A stretch of 64,000 nt of DNA from Mactra quadrangularis (taxonomy: Eukaryota > Mollusca > Bivalvia > Venerida > Mactridae). The translations under genes were made by a program, and so were the position numbers. Positions 1 through 12,882 of this stretch are shown one piece after another. The number at the start of each line of letters is the position of its first letter. Position 1 is the first letter of the stretch. The stretch covers positions 65,553,872 to 65,617,871 of the forward strand of contig CM046301.1 in the NCBI GenBank assembly GCA_025267735.1, read 5' to 3'. A model generated the notes under the pieces. The model saw only the letters and a program-made list of their open reading frames with translations. It was not told the DNA's origin and searched no databases.

Positions 1-394
1 ATGATGACCAGACTGGCAATCGAAAATGATACAACATTTATTTTACTGGTTTTAATGATTTCTGTGTTATTTCTGGACTTAGATGCTTTCTTCTTGTTAT
101 TTTATTGGAATTATGCAAACAAGATGTTTTGAAAGTTTTAATTTAAAGTTCATTATTCAACTTTAATATTAGAATTTTAACTTACATATAAACAGGTCTA
201 ACAAAAATTGCATCTATGTTGTATAAATGTTGGATCATTTGTATTTTATCTGGGCAACCAATATTTGGTTGTCAGAGACTTATACGGAAACTATTAGTGG
301 GTGTAGTTAGTATTTGACCCTGAATGAAATCAACTCCTCATTATCATAAGTAAAGAGTAAGGACCTTATTTCACCATGAATTGTAACACATTCC

Positions 395-620
395 TTTTGG
401 CTAGCTCAGTGCTCTAGTACACTGCTGGAGGGGTCACCTGACTGACGTATATTCTTGGAGTTTTGTTATGAAATTATTTCTATTGCCATTCTTCCTTCTA
501 CCACTGAGTCTTTTTCATGAAGAGCAGATGGCTGTCAGTGATCGAAGTATGCATCTAGTAACTGGTTAACAGCTAAATCTAGAGGTTTAGCCTTTCAGGA
601 ACAGTGAATACAATTTGTTA
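395..620 (+). mobile_element. Diverged tRNA-headed SINE in a FUT8 intron
   Basis: The start resembles a tRNA head (GGCTAGCTCAGTG, A-box-like). The stretch 530-615 matches the reverse complement of 28380-28440, including the shared run GGTTAACAGCTAAATC. The B box is degraded. It is probably an old copy. Confidence 0.5.
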
Positions 621-755
621 TTTTGACTTTAAAGACAAATAAAAAAAACAATTTCTAAATTGTTACTCCATTTTACTGGTTTAATTTATTTGAATGTGGT
701 TTTCTAGACTTTTCTAACTCACAGTTTATATTATAGTAAATTATATCTATTATAG

Positions 756-3700
756 TGTACATGTACGACGTACAGATAAAGTTGGTATGGAAGCACAGTT
801 TCATACATTAGAAGAATATATGACATATGTTGAAGAATGGTTTGATGTATATGCTCAACGTCATCCTAATGTTCAACGTAGAGTATATCTAGCCTCTGAT
901 GATCCTAGTGTTCTATCAGAGGCTAAACAAAAGTAAGTTTACTTTCCTGTCCTGTTTGATGTTTAGTTGTTCACCAGGGTATGTCTGCTACATATAAATG
1001 CATTGTGTGCAGACTCTGGCTTAAACTGAAACTTAATATTTGAAATTTAAGAATCCAGGACATTGTTTCTTTCTCTGTTGGCCATCATTAAGTTTTTAAG
1101 TCAGTTTAGTCCTCACCATATTTCAACAGGACTTGGGACCAGCTTTGTCTAATTTCATTTTTTATGAAGCATGGTTTTGTATCATCTGGTTAGGTGCCAT
1201 ATTGATATTTGTTCATCATTATGACCTCCCTATTTACTTGTCCAGGGTGTAACTAAACCACCATAAACTTCTTTGTTTTAAGGGTTCTAACAAAAAACAG
1301 CTACAATGATGTCAGTACTTTTGACCAGTACTTCTAGGGTTCCTAGAGATATTCATTGAAAATCAAGCAAAAAGAATTTCACTTCACATCCAAGTGTTTG
1401 CTTTTTTCTTTCTTTTTTCATTGATTGATTGACCAATTGATTCATTATTTATGTGTGGATCAATTGATGAAATGGCACACTCACTTATAAAGGTTATATC
1501 AGTCTATGAAATAAGGAAATGAAAGTGGTTACCCCAACAGGTCATTTTAGTAGCATATGCTATATCTTGGTCGTAGTCTTTTGGTTGCCCGTCAGAATTT
1601 TTTTTTGTCCCAGGCAACCAGACACCCACTAATTTCTTAGACTGTTATATACAGTCCAACCTGTGAACAACGGCCGGCCAAGGGAAAAGAGAAAAGTGGC
1701 CTTTGTTCACAGGTGGCCTTTGTTCGGAGGGAGGAACAAACGGGTCATGTTTCGTTAGACTTGAGAGACAGAGTTCATAATTAACATGAATTAATCATTA
1801 AAATTGTTTTTATTTTCAACCTTAATTCATTATTCTCATTATCATTATTGAATTTGTGACAATAAATGAAAAAAAAATTTTTTGAACAAAGAATGACTAA
1901 AACAAAGAAATCAGTGATTTTTTGTTAGCAGCTACATTTCATGCTATGCCCTCAACATTAACAATTGCACTCTACAAAGTCTCACTACTCTGACCTTTTG
2001 TATAGTATTTCTTTCTTATCCAAGTTGCCAAATTACCTGTATACAGCGGTCACAGTTGAACGAATTTAGCATGAATTGATAATTAAATTGTTTTTATTTT
2101 CAACCTTAATTCATTATTCACAATATCATATTGAAGTTGTGACTATAAATGAATAAAACAAAACTTTGAACAAAGAATGACTAAAACAAAGAAATCAGTG
2201 ATTTTTTGTTTGCAGCTACATTTCATGCTATGCCCTCAACATTAACAAATGCACTCAACAAATTCTCACTACTCTGACCTTTTGTATAGTATTTCTATCT
2301 TTTCCCAGTTGTCAAATTACCTGTATACAGCGGTCACAGTTGAACTAATTTAGGAATTAACAGCGTGTCACAAATATTTATCTAACTGCCGGACGTGTGA
2401 AAAACAAACCTAGTGGAGTCTCCAAACATTCAAAACTAATTAACAAAGTGTCATCACATGACGTAATTTACTCCCGATTTACTAATAAATTTAACAATAA
2501 AAGGATACATTAACATATTTTTATAATAAGGTGACGAGAAAATTGTCTACAGCTTGATAATAACTAATAAAATCGTACTCGAGATGGTCTGTTTACGAAA
2601 ATCCGGAAAAAATCGGATTACGGGTTTTTAGCTTAACTTTAACACAAATGGCGGCCTGCTTTCGAAATCGCCTTGATACGAAATACTGTCTTCAAACAAT
2701 CGTCTGGCCGTTGTTCACAGTTATAAACTGGCCGCGGGGATGGTTTTGACTGGCCGCTGGTCGCAGACGACAGGTGGCCGTTATTCACGGCCTTTTTAAG
2801 AGCGTTTTCGGTCGGGGGGAAATCGAAATGGCCGCTGTCGGCAGGTGCCCGCTATTCGGAGGTGGCCGTTAGTACAAGTTGGACTGTATTATGTTATGTT
2901 ATATATTTCAGTTATCCACAGTATATATTTGTAAGTGATAATGAAGTCTCTAAGACTGCTGGTCTCAGTAGTAGATATTCGGATGCTTCACTTAGAGGAA
3001 TTATATTAGATACACATTTATTATCATTATGTGATTATCTTGTATGTACATTCTCATCTCAGGTATGTCAATCTTCTTTTCTTTCTACTTATAATTCTTA
3101 GTCTTAGCAGTGTTCACATGGAGTTTGAACCCTTTGGGCCTGGTTCCCATTCTTGATTATAACAGAGAACATATTTACAAGTACAGAAATACAACAAAGA
3201 TAATAATAACAAATAATTAAATGTATGTACAGCAATTGGTTTGAGACTCAAGTTCTGTTACTTAGTTACAGCTCTCCCATTGCTCCTGTTGACTATAAAC
3301 ACTTCTGAGCCAGGATTCCAAACTTAATGACAGCAAGCAGCTATGTTTTGTTTTTTGGATTTTGATCATTTTTGAGTAGGGTTTTCATTCCTAGGCACAG
3401 CAGGTGACCCAGATCTATGAACTGGTCTTTCTTTTATTTTAAGTTTGATTTCCATGTCTGATCACTGTTGGCTACAGTATTTTCCCCTAAAACCATAAAC
3501 CTGAAGTCAATGACTAGCCGAGATTAATTCCAGCTAGTGAAAATGACTTGATTTAAATAATTGGGCTAGTTGCTAGATAATTTGGCAAATTACTACTTAA
3601 TGTCATTATTTAGGCTGTTGTGTGTGAAATTAAAGGCAAAAACTGAATTGGAATAATGGTCCTTTTACAAATATCATGTTTGTCTCTTTTGTCAAGCATT

Positions 3701-4202
3701 TCATGCAATGCTATACAATACAATACAATTCATGAAACAATTACAATACATGTTTTATAGTGACAAACAAGAATCAACTTATAATGCAATATGTTGTATA
3801 AATCAGTTGTTACTTTTGAGCGTTGAACTGTCACATTAATACATGTACACTGTTGATAAATTATTTTTATCAATATTTCAGGTATGTCGTGTTGCATATG
3901 AAATAATGCAGACAAGACATGGAGATGCATCCCATTGGTTTAAATCTTTAGATGATATTTATTACTTTGGTGGTCAAAATGGTCATCAGTGGCGAATGGT
4001 GCAACCGCATGTGGCTAAAAATAATGATGAGATCTCATTGGATGAAGGTGACTTGGTCGGTATAGCTGGGAACCATTGGAACGGGTATTCTAAAGGAAAA
4101 CATATGAGGACACAAAAATCTGGTTTATTTCCTTCCTATAAAGCTGTTGATAAAATTGAACGTGTTAAAATGCCAACATATCCTGAGGTCCCTGATTTAT
4201 GA
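756..4202 (+). CDS. FUT8: Alpha-1,6-fucosyltransferase, C-terminal part (three last coding exons)
   Basis: FUT8 transfers fucose from GDP-fucose to the innermost GlcNAc of N-glycans in the Golgi (GT23 family). Exons: 756-932, 2912-3062, 3882-4202. The first begins with the GDP-fucose-site motif HVRRTDK and runs to [16 protein letters not shown]. The second encodes [10 protein letters not shown] through LVCTFSSQ. The third encodes [22 protein letters not shown] and the C-terminal SH3-like domain ([31 protein letters not shown]), ending PTYPEVPDL and TGA. All three align by eye with vertebrate FUT8. Introns have GT/AG ends and phases 2 and 0. The first exon starts with the last base of a Gly codon, so the stem and the N-terminal part of the catalytic domain lie upstream of the window. 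A 1.2-kb transposon sits between exons one and two. Confidence 0.95.
1652..2886. mobile_element. Non-autonomous mariner/pogo-like DNA transposon in FUT8 intron
   Basis: Ends are CAGTCCAACCTGTGAACAAC at the left and ACAAGTTGGACTG at the right, flanked on both sides by TA as in IS630/Tc1/mariner-type insertion. Inside, a segment of about 284 bp is present twice in tandem (about 1776-2061 and 2062-2345). The outer parts are rich in GGCCGTT/GGCCGCT words that are inverted between the two halves. No transposase reading frame. Confidence 0.8.
3507..3592. repeat. Short GGGCTAGTTG repeat, copy 1
   Basis: An approximately 90-bp interspersed repeat: ACTAGCC ... CTAGTGAAAATGACTTG ... ATTGGGCTAGTTG. It recurs at 36036-36123 (opposite strand) and 47108-47204, so it is dispersed rather than local. 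Confidence 0.45.
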
Positions 4203-4301
4203 TAGGGATTTTAGGGATTTTTAAAATTAAATTTGTATATATGATACACAAAGTTAGGTTGCGAGTTGAAATGTTGCACCTCTGATGTTATCTTACACAG
4301 A

Positions 4302-4307
4302 AATAAA
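4302..4307 (+). terminator. FUT8: Candidate FUT8 polyadenylation signal AATAAA
   Basis: The first canonical AATAAA downstream of the FUT8 stop codon is about 100 bp away. Longer 3' UTR forms cannot be excluded, because further AATAAA hexamers occur downstream, for example near 6960. Confidence 0.5.
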
Positions 4308-4709
4308 ACATTTTGATTTACAATTAAAGCTTATACCTTTCAAAGTTGAAAGTTTTTAGTCTTTCAAAAACAACAACAACATAATTTCACAATAATTACA
4401 CCCACTAGGAGGATTTATGTAGTTGCTAAGATATGTCTTTATTGTGTGAGAGAGACTTTGACTCTGTGATTTTTGACTGACTAAAAAACTTTGACTATAG
4501 ATTCTTTGGGGCCAAAATAATGGTATGATAATAATATATTTTTTAAGTGATGATTTTAAGTATTGTTTTATGATTATGTTAATGAATTGACTTATCATTG
4601 TTAAGATAATGAAGGTGTCACTTGTAGTATTTCATGTAGTGTTTATTTTGTCTCTAAGTCAGATATTGTGATGTTGTTGTTTTATATTTAATTAAGCTTG
4701 TTATGTGTG

Positions 4710-5405
4710 CAGTAAACTCTGATTATAATGATTGGTATAAAAAGTAGGAATATTATTTTTTATGGTGTCTTGTTTCATAAAATTTCTAGTCATTAGGCTC
4801 GTGTTATTTACCCAATCTGATTATAACATGATCTAATATTATGAGTATTGTGTTAAGTCTGGATGAAAACGTTGCACCGATTGGTCGGCACAAAGGTCAT
4901 TTTGATGTGACCCCCTGTATGATGTCAGGAGAACATATACAACTGCAGTCTATACGATATTTGTTTATGTAGAGTGGGTCTGCACCCATCAATCATTTTG
5001 TGCTTTTACTCTGATTATTTAACACCAGACAAATGGATATATATAATTATACCTTTCTCATTAACACCTGACCTAAATGAAGCAATCGCAGATTCATTCC
5101 CGGCTTTAGGAAAATCAGCAGTGTGTTTGATGGATTTTGAACCTTATGATCTCAAAGAGTCTAAATCAGACCATATTATCTCTTAACACAGTCTAGGACA
5201 TGTTTGTGAATCCAGATATCTTGCCAACTTACTGCAATTGTTGATGATTTTATGTCAGGAATGCTTTATTGGAGAAGAAAAAAGTACTTTTTATACTAAG
5301 ACCATTCCACTATTAAGACTATTGATTTTGATGGTTTTAATTATAGCGGAACTTTACTGCAGCCCAAGTTTTTATAACCAAGTTTGTTAGAATCAGAGTT
5401 TACTG
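4710..5405. mobile_element. Mariner/pogo-like MITE downstream of FUT8
   Basis: Inverted ends CAGTAAACTCTGATTATAA and AGAATCAGAGTTTACTG, with TA on the right flank. The left flank has decayed to TG. No coding capacity. Confidence 0.6.
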
Positions 5406-5817
5406 TATCAGTTTATTAATATCACACCTCATAAGTGGGGGAAGATATATTAGAATCATTTTTGTCCTGTTTCTCTTTGTGTGTACATTAACAAAACATC
5501 CCATGTACAGACATTGTGTTTGGGATCTTCGTTAGTTTCATTAACTTAAAATAGGAGTTGTCTCAATTTTTGACTCTAGTCAGTCATTCTTGTCTTTTAA
5601 ATTATATGTTTTTGAAGATAATTTGTGATTCATAATATATGTGATTTGAAAGTTAAATGTATATATTTACATATATTATTTAGTTTCTACAGCAACCAAG
5701 TGATTACATCTAGTCAACTGGACATCAATGTTATTTAATTTATAAATCCACAAAAATCAATCTGATTAAAGCATTTGTTTTTCCATACTATGAGTAGTTT
5801 TGTTGATGACCTACTTT

Positions 5818-5932
5818 TAATTCTATTTTTAGATTTCTGTTCTTTGAAAAAATCAGCTAATCAGAGATGACCAATTATAAATTCTATTTTTAGATTTCTG
5901 TTCTCTGAAAAAAATAGCCAATCAGAGATGAC
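5818..5932 (+). repeat. Tandem duplication, about 58 bp x 2
   Basis: Two near-identical copies of a unit that includes TTTTTAGATTTCTGTTCT and AATCAGAGATGACC lie side by side. Confidence 0.75.
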
Positions 5933-8059
5933 CTGATCATATTGCATCAGACAATAGCATGGTTGAAAGTTTTCAGTATTAATGCTGATTTTTATTATTT
6001 TGCAAGTTTATGATTGGTTAGAAAAAGTATAATTTAAAGACAATTGAAACTGTGTCTTCTTCATAACTACTTGTAATATGTATGTACTAGTGTTTCATTA
6101 GATTGACTCTAAATGTAGTTTTAGAAAATTGTAAATGTCTCAACTGTTATTTTTACATTAACTTGCCATAAATCGTTAACACATTACCTCGCTTTGGTGT
6201 ATCACTCTTAGGCTACCCTTTGTGTTGTTGTTTTTTTCTGGTCATGTTATTATCACACATATTAATGTCTCTGTGGTAGAATGGTCTGTCAAATTTTATC
6301 TGATACTGAACTTTAAATTTACTTTCATTAATACTAGAAAATTTCATTTTAATTGATCAACACTTAAATTTTATCAGGGGCCCATATTAAGAAATATAAA
6401 GGAAACTAACATTACCTAACTTCTTAATTTGAGATTTGTTTTAGATCAGATATTCAATTCTTTTGGGATGTTTTCTCAAACAAGTATCAATTTTATTCTT
6501 GACATTTGTTTAATGCATTTTATGTGGATTTTTCTTAAACTTAAGTTTTAAGTTATTTTCGCTCATAGGGACAAAGTGAAAATAAATATTTACTTGATCC
6601 TTAGTTTTCTATAGGCAGCCTGTAAGTGCAAGTGTTCTATTACTTTGTAGATCGTTGACTGAATGAATTATAATCATTTTTGTCAAATCTGATATATTAA
6701 CAGGTTTGTTTTTCATCAAAATGAATTATTTATATGCCAAATTGATACCTATATTCTCTTGCATTAAATGTACTACATGTATAAATATATATAAATTTAA
6801 ATTAATGCAGGGCTGTTAACTGCCTTTTTATATAAAAGTTTGATTATTTTTATGAGGTCAATTTTTTGTGGTCTCTGTAAATTTTGAATATTGTTCATAA
6901 TGATGATAATATTTCTGATATATTATATAAACTCCATGACCAGACAGACTGCAGCTGAATAAAGAGTTCATACTGAAATTTCAACTCATATTGATAATAT
7001 AGATAAACATTTTATATGTTTTAGTCCTATTCCCCCAGCAAAGTGTTGCTTTTCATAAAATTTTATTATTCGAGAATGATTTTTGTTATGATAACTACGG
7101 CAATTTATAAATGTAGGTTATTACATGATTTTACATTTTTTGTAAATATTGAAATGTAATAATGTTACAAGATTGTATGATATATTGATACCCAGTGATG
7201 TTTTTGTTCTGTGTTTCTTCAGGAATGTTATATTACAGAGTCTAGCAGACGTATGTATTAACATCAATATTTCAGTATCGTAGGGTACATCTTGTTGCTG
7301 ATATTCTGGTCCAGTCTGATATTTATCATAACTAGTTAAAATAAAAGATATTCACATAAATAGTATGAAATTATTAATTTTATTCAATGAAGTATTATAA
7401 GACTTCTTAGTTTATTGCAAAATAATGTGGTTTTTGACAATTTTTAAATCCCAAATGCTTGATTTGACTTGTAGTTTTGTTGTTGATTCACAAAGTTGTG
7501 CCGATTTTTTGTCAACTTTCCATGGTTATTATATACATGTAGAATCATGGTTTTTTGTCCAATTTGTCAGTAATGCCTGTACCGTTTACAACTTTGAACT
7601 ATATTTATGTACAAAAGCTGAAGTTCTTGAATTTTGATAAAAATTTAAGTCTAATTTATCCTGCTAAAAATTGGTATGAATTTCAAATTTCTAAGAAGTA
7701 TTTAGTTTGCTAGCTTCCGTAATGTGAGATTCCTGGCTTACTGTATAAGTTCTACATTCTGAATAATATGTTGCTCAACAGTGTCAAGAAATATTATTTT
7801 CTAAGTCAAAGTATAGAATGCCATATTTTTATGATGGGATGTACTAACTGTATTGTTGATAAGATTTTTGTTGATATGTTTTAAGATATATGTAACATAT
7901 TTATTATAAGTTGTAGTGTATATTTCACCATATTGTTGTATAAGTATTCCTTTATTGTGCCAGTCAGCCAGTCAAATAGATGTTCAGTGTGTTTTAGTAT
8001 GTTTAAATATTCTGCTAGTGTTTTAGACTTATTATTACTTGTTACATATTTTTTGTTTT
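5933..8059. other. Gene-free intergenic DNA
   Basis: AT-rich sequence with only short spurious reading frames. No domain, tRNA or clear repeat terminus was seen. Parts of it could be FUT8 3' UTR if a distal polyadenylation site is used. Confidence 0.4.
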
Positions 8060-8314
8060 TATACCCCCGCTTCGAAGAAGAGGGGGGTATACTGTTTTAC
8101 CCGTGTCCGTCCGTCTGTTACAAAATTTCCGTCGCAGTTTTCTCAGCAACTATAACATGCAGCAGCCTAATACTTTGCATATTGCTTCATCCCATAGTCC
8201 CATGTGGTGTAAAGCGATTTCATGCTCCGCGCTCATCTACTTCCTGTTTGTCGCATATTTTTAGATTTTTGCAGGGGTATCACTAGTGAGCATTAGCTCA
8301 CAGATTTACTTGTT
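8060..8314 (+). mobile_element. HINE-like rolling-circle element, family 1, copy 1
   Basis: Starts TATACCCCCGCTTCGAAGAAG, then the imperfect inverse GGGGGGTATA, a short CCGTC-type simple repeat, and a conserved core with TTTCTCAGCAACTATAACAT and ACTTCCTGTTTGTCGC. Near the 3' end comes the inverted start motif (GGGGTATCA), then the hairpin GTGAGC-ATTA-GCTCAC, and the terminus CTTGTT. The copies agree over about 250 bp. Confidence 0.75.
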
Positions 8315-8656
8315 TTTGTTTTTTTTGTCAAAATTGCCGAGATCATTTTTGTAAATGATTTTAGAAATTTGTGCGAATGAAAGTTTGATTTGATTTATTA
8401 CTTAAGTATTATAGATTGTATGCATTGTAGAGTTGTGTTTTATGTTTGATTGATATTGTATCTCTTTATGTGTCAAATCTATTATGATCATTTTACGACA
8501 TAATGGTTGTGAAATTTTGATATATGCATCATATGCTTGTTTAATTTAGGGAAGTAATTCATTCTAGGCTTTCTCCAGTATTTTTGTATGGGTGAATTCT
8601 TGTTATGTATGATTATTCAGTCAAATGATTTTAGACTGAAGACAATAAATTTTGTT

Positions 8657-9670
8657 ACTAAAACTGTTGAACTAAAACTGTTGACAATATACTAACTTTG
8701 TTGACAGGTGTAACTATACTACGACTATTGACAATATATACTACTTTTGTTGACAGGTATAAGTATACTTTGACTATTGACAGTATATACTAACTCTGTT
8801 GACAGGTATAACTATGCTTTGACTATTGACAATATATTCTAATACTGTTGACATGTATGACTATACTACGACTATTGAACATATATTCTTATACTGTTAA
8901 CAATTATATACTAATTCTGTTGACAGGTATAACTCTACTTTGACTATTGACGATAGGTACTAATACTGTTGACAGTTATCTCTCTACTTTGACTATTGAC
9001 AATATATACTAATACTGTTGACAGTTATCTCTCTACTTTGAGTATTGACAATATATACTAATACTGTTGACAGTTATAACTCTACTTTGACTATTGCCTA
9101 TATATACTAACTGTTGACATGTATAACTATACTTTGACTATTGACAATATATACTACCTCTGTGGACAGGTATAACTATACTTTGACTATTGACAACATA
9201 TACTCTGTGGACAGGTATAACTATACTATGACTATTGACAATATATTCTAATACTGTTGACAATTATATACTTACTCTGTTGACAGGTATAACTATACTT
9301 TTACTATTGACAATACATACTAATACTATTGACAGTTATAACTTTATTTGACTCTTGACAGTATATACTAACTCTGTTGACAGAAATAACTATACTTATG
9401 TTATTGACAAGATATAATTAGATCATTGGCAGGATATGTAGTTGCCAGTTACAATAATTTATAGAATATTGACAATATATACATCTATTCTTGACTGTTA
9501 TATACTATACTGAGACTGTTGATCATGTATATTAAGACTGTTGACAGTTATGAACTGAGATGGTTGACAATTACAAGCTATGACTTTTGACATTACTTAG
9601 TTTATTTACAGTAATATGCCTGTGACTGTTGACAGTTATTATTATAATATTGACAATTATTATAGGGCTG
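8657..9670 (+). repeat. Minisatellite with ~49-bp unit, about 20 copies
   Basis: Diverged tandem copies built from TTGACTATTGACAATATATA, CTAATACTGTTGACAGGTAT and AACTATACT. Order is regular up to about 9450, then units become irregular (TATTGACAATTAT, CTTTTGACATTAC). There are no unique spacers, so it is not an array of a CRISPR kind. Confidence 0.85.
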
Positions 9671-10044
9671 CTTACAAGCTTGCATTTTAATTGTTGATAA
9701 GTACATACTTAGACTTTTGAAAAGAATTTTTTATGACTGTTGGCAGTGTATTGAAATATTTAGCGGAATTATTAGTTTGACTATTTGCAAGTTTGGTTTT
9801 TAACGTTTAACTTACATATTTGTTTTTTTTATCTTTTTAATGTGCTTTTTACAAGTTGGGATAGTACTTGTGCGTGTAATGGTGATGGTGGTTATGATTA
9901 TGTGCTTCAAACAATTTATTCATGTTTTTTTTGTCTGCTTGCCAATTAGGGAATTGTTTTAATTTCCTTCAACAAATTAATCAAAACTTGAAGATGTACA
10001 TGAATTTTAAATTGATTTAAAAAATGACTGGGGTGAGTAAATAA

Positions 10045-10523
10045 TAGGGGTGTAACGGTTAACCGATATACCGGTTAATATTGCAATACGAATTCTGGCG
10101 GTTTTTAACCAGTTCGTTTTCTCCAGAACCGGTTTTTGTAGTTATATGTCGTACTGATTGTTTTATCAGAATCTTAAGTTTAACTATTTGAATAAATGTT
10201 AAAATGTGTTGAAACTTGAAATAATCTTATTGCGCTTTAAAATCATAAACATATCGTCAAATGAGAAAATAATTATCTTCGAATGTCCGTTTTAAAATAT
10301 GCATTTTCTAACATATTATCCATTTTACACAAGCCATTCAACTATTTGAAAGAGAGATCATTTGACATTACACATATGCGTGTAACGAATGCAATTTACG
10401 TGCATTAATTCATGCTCTGCATGTCTTCGAAAAAAACCGGTACGTATTGCAATATATTGCAATATGGGTTTTGAATATTGCAATATATTGCAATACGGGA
10501 TTTACCGTATTGTTACACCCCTA
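10045..10523. mobile_element. hAT-type MITE with perfect 8-bp target duplication
   Basis: Ends TAGGGGTGTAAC and GTTACACCCCTA are perfect inverted repeats. The flanks GTAAATAA (10037-10044 and 10524-10531) are identical 8-bp duplications, diagnostic for hAT. Subterminal sequence has repeated TATTGCAATA and CCGGTT words. Confidence 0.9.
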
Positions 10524-11077
10524 GTAAATAAATAACTTTAGGATAAACTTACCAATAGGTATTATATAATTATTGACATTTTTAGATACATTTTTATATT
10601 GCGTAACAGATTGTTATCCAAAATGCTCATATTTGGATCAAAGATTCATCTATACTTTTACAAAAACCTCTTAAGTATCAGCTTGATGTGTTAAGGTGCA
10701 TATAGTATTACTAAATGAATATTCAAATGAATGTTATGGTTTCATTGTATATTTGTACTTGTTCATTTTGTTTTTTACTGTAATTTAGGATACTGTTTGA
10801 GAGTGTTTAAATTCTTGTGGGTATTTTGCGATATTTTATGAACACTATCCATTTCTTAATGAAATCCAAGCTCGCAATATTGCATTGTTTTAAATTTGGC
10901 ATAATATAGGAATTTTATGTTTTATTAAAATGTGCCATAGTTGAAGTTAGCAAGTTTTATTTGAATGAAATCCTGTCTTTAGTAATACATTTTATGGAGT
11001 ATACATTTTATCTACAAAAAATCCATTTTTTCTAGACTTCTTTGTCACATACATAGTATTTCTTATTTTTTATTAGG

Positions 11078-11395
11078 AGCAGTAGTCCAGTGGTAGGACG
11101 CGCGCTTAGGGATCGAGAGGTCCTGGGTTCGAATCCCACTAGGGGCACTGCTAATTTCCTTGAGCAAGAAATTTACCTGCGATTGCTTTACTCCACCCAG
11201 GTGTAAATGGGTACCTGCGAGGGTGGTATAATTCTGTTGCGCCAATTTGTCGGCTGCACTAATAAGCGGAGTAGAAGACTCCCCAGGGAGATTGATAGAT
11301 AGATACCAGTAGCCCAATGACCAGGGGTAATTGTTGTAAAGTCGGTGAATGTGCGTAAGCATGAAACTTAGACTATAAAATGACATTACTTTTTT
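11078..11395 (+). mobile_element. tRNA-derived SINE, full-length-looking copy
   Basis: Head with A box TAGTCCAGTGG and perfect B box GGTTCGAATCC (Pol III promoter). A conserved body follows, with GTAAATGGGTACCTGCGAGG and GATAGATAGATACCAGTAG, to the 3' part ATGAAACTTAGACTATAAAA. A second copy lies reversed at 53826-54118. The long minus-strand reading frame across it is not a gene. Confidence 0.85.
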
Positions 11396-12612
11396 ACTTA
11401 CTTTTATCAATACATTGTTTTTTCCTTGTTAATAGATGAACTTTATTCAGTACTCTATTACTGAGGACACAAACTCTGACTATATTCTTATGCTGTCCCA
11501 GTTCAAATTAAATGCTGTAAAGTATTTATTGTTTTACATTTTCTACAAGTATTAGTAAAGTTTGCAAATTGTTTAAATTGTTTATGCTAATCGCCTTGTC
11601 CTCAGTAAATATTTAGGGCTGCCAAAACTTAATGTGATGCATAATTTATCAAATTAGAATAATCAGTTGTTATACAATGTACATGTTATGATAATCTGTT
11701 ATTGAGGGCAGGTTGGTTAGCTTTTGACCATTCAAACAATCTGATATCTGTGACTGGGTATATTTGTGAATTGGTTTTTACAAAAACAGAACCATTTAAT
11801 TTTCATTGCTGTTATTGAGCATCTCTACACGTTTAGTTATGTGATATTCTGAACATTTTCAAATCTGCAAGGATAACTGTCTCAATTCTAATATTTTGTA
11901 AAGCCCCAATGCAGTGCATTATTACTTTTATTACATTTTTGATAAATTTTTTTAATTGAGTATTTTGTACTAGTACAATATGTATGTTTAGTTCATATTT
12001 ATAGTGTGTTTACATTAAGTTTGCTGTTTCCATAATACAGATATATGGGGGATATAATGTGTTTAGTTTACACATTTAAACTGAGAAAACTGTAGAAACA
12101 CTAATGAATGATCTAATAACAGGACTAGCTTATTTAAAAAACATAACTATGAAGTGCTTGTATTATAAGCCATTATGCACAGCTTGTTTTACCAGCTGTA
12201 TTTGTTCACAGTATATTTTATTGGCTATAATTACTTATCATGATTGTTATGCTTGTATTTTCTTAATTATACACTTTGAATACTTTATGTATTGTATATA
12301 CATGTGAGTGATCACATTAGGCTACTTATAATTCACCTAACTCAAAATTATTAAAATCAAGAAAATTTAGTTTAAATTTTACAATAGGGTCCATTTTAAC
12401 AAAACTTCATTAAGTGATATTAAGGACCAGTGAAACTAATCATGATTTAATAAATTGGCTGTCAACAACTAATTGCGAAACTTAGTTGTGCTCTCTAGTT
12501 TGTATGTGACATGTGTGTATGCATCAACATCTTACCAATTGTTACATAAATTTTGGTACTCACAGTTTTGGTACTTCAGTGTATGTCTGCTGTAATACAG
12601 AGATTTGGTTAT

Positions 12613-12882
12613 TATACCCCACTTCGAAGAAGGGGGGGGGTATACTGTTTTACCCTTGTCTGTGGTGTGTGCATGCGTGCGTCCGTTACGAAATTTCTGT
12701 CGCAGTTTTCTCAGCAACTATATCATGCAGCAGTCTAATACTTTGCATATTGCTTCATCCCATAGTCCCATGTGGTGTAAAGCGATTTCATGCTCCTTGC
12801 TCATCTACTTCCTGTTTGTCGCATATTTTTAGATTTTGGCGGGGGTATCACTAGTGAGCATTAGCTCACAGATTTACTTGTT
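12613..12882 (+). mobile_element. HINE-like element, family 1, copy 2
   Basis: Same termini, core and 3' hairpin as the copy at 8060, with GCGTGCGTCC simple repeat after the 5' motif. Reading frames across it are by-products of the repeat. Confidence 0.75.

Noticed and set aside
2862..2911. ATG at 2862 as start of an independent gene
   Set aside because: It is within the transposon; the following sequence is an internal FUT8 exon preceded by a consensus acceptor.
4974..5186. 70-codon frame after FUT8
   Set aside because: Lies inside a MITE with inverted ends at 4710 and 5405.
8061..8286. Reading frames with a repeated protein text ([24 protein letters not shown]) at 7933-8286, 12513-12854, 19629-19930, 36819-37139 and 62516-62768
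   Set aside because: All five are the conserved core of the same non-coding repeat; frames start in flanking DNA and the simple-repeat part shifts between copies.
11083..11155. tRNA gene
   Set aside because: Head of a SINE with a second full copy at 53826-54118.
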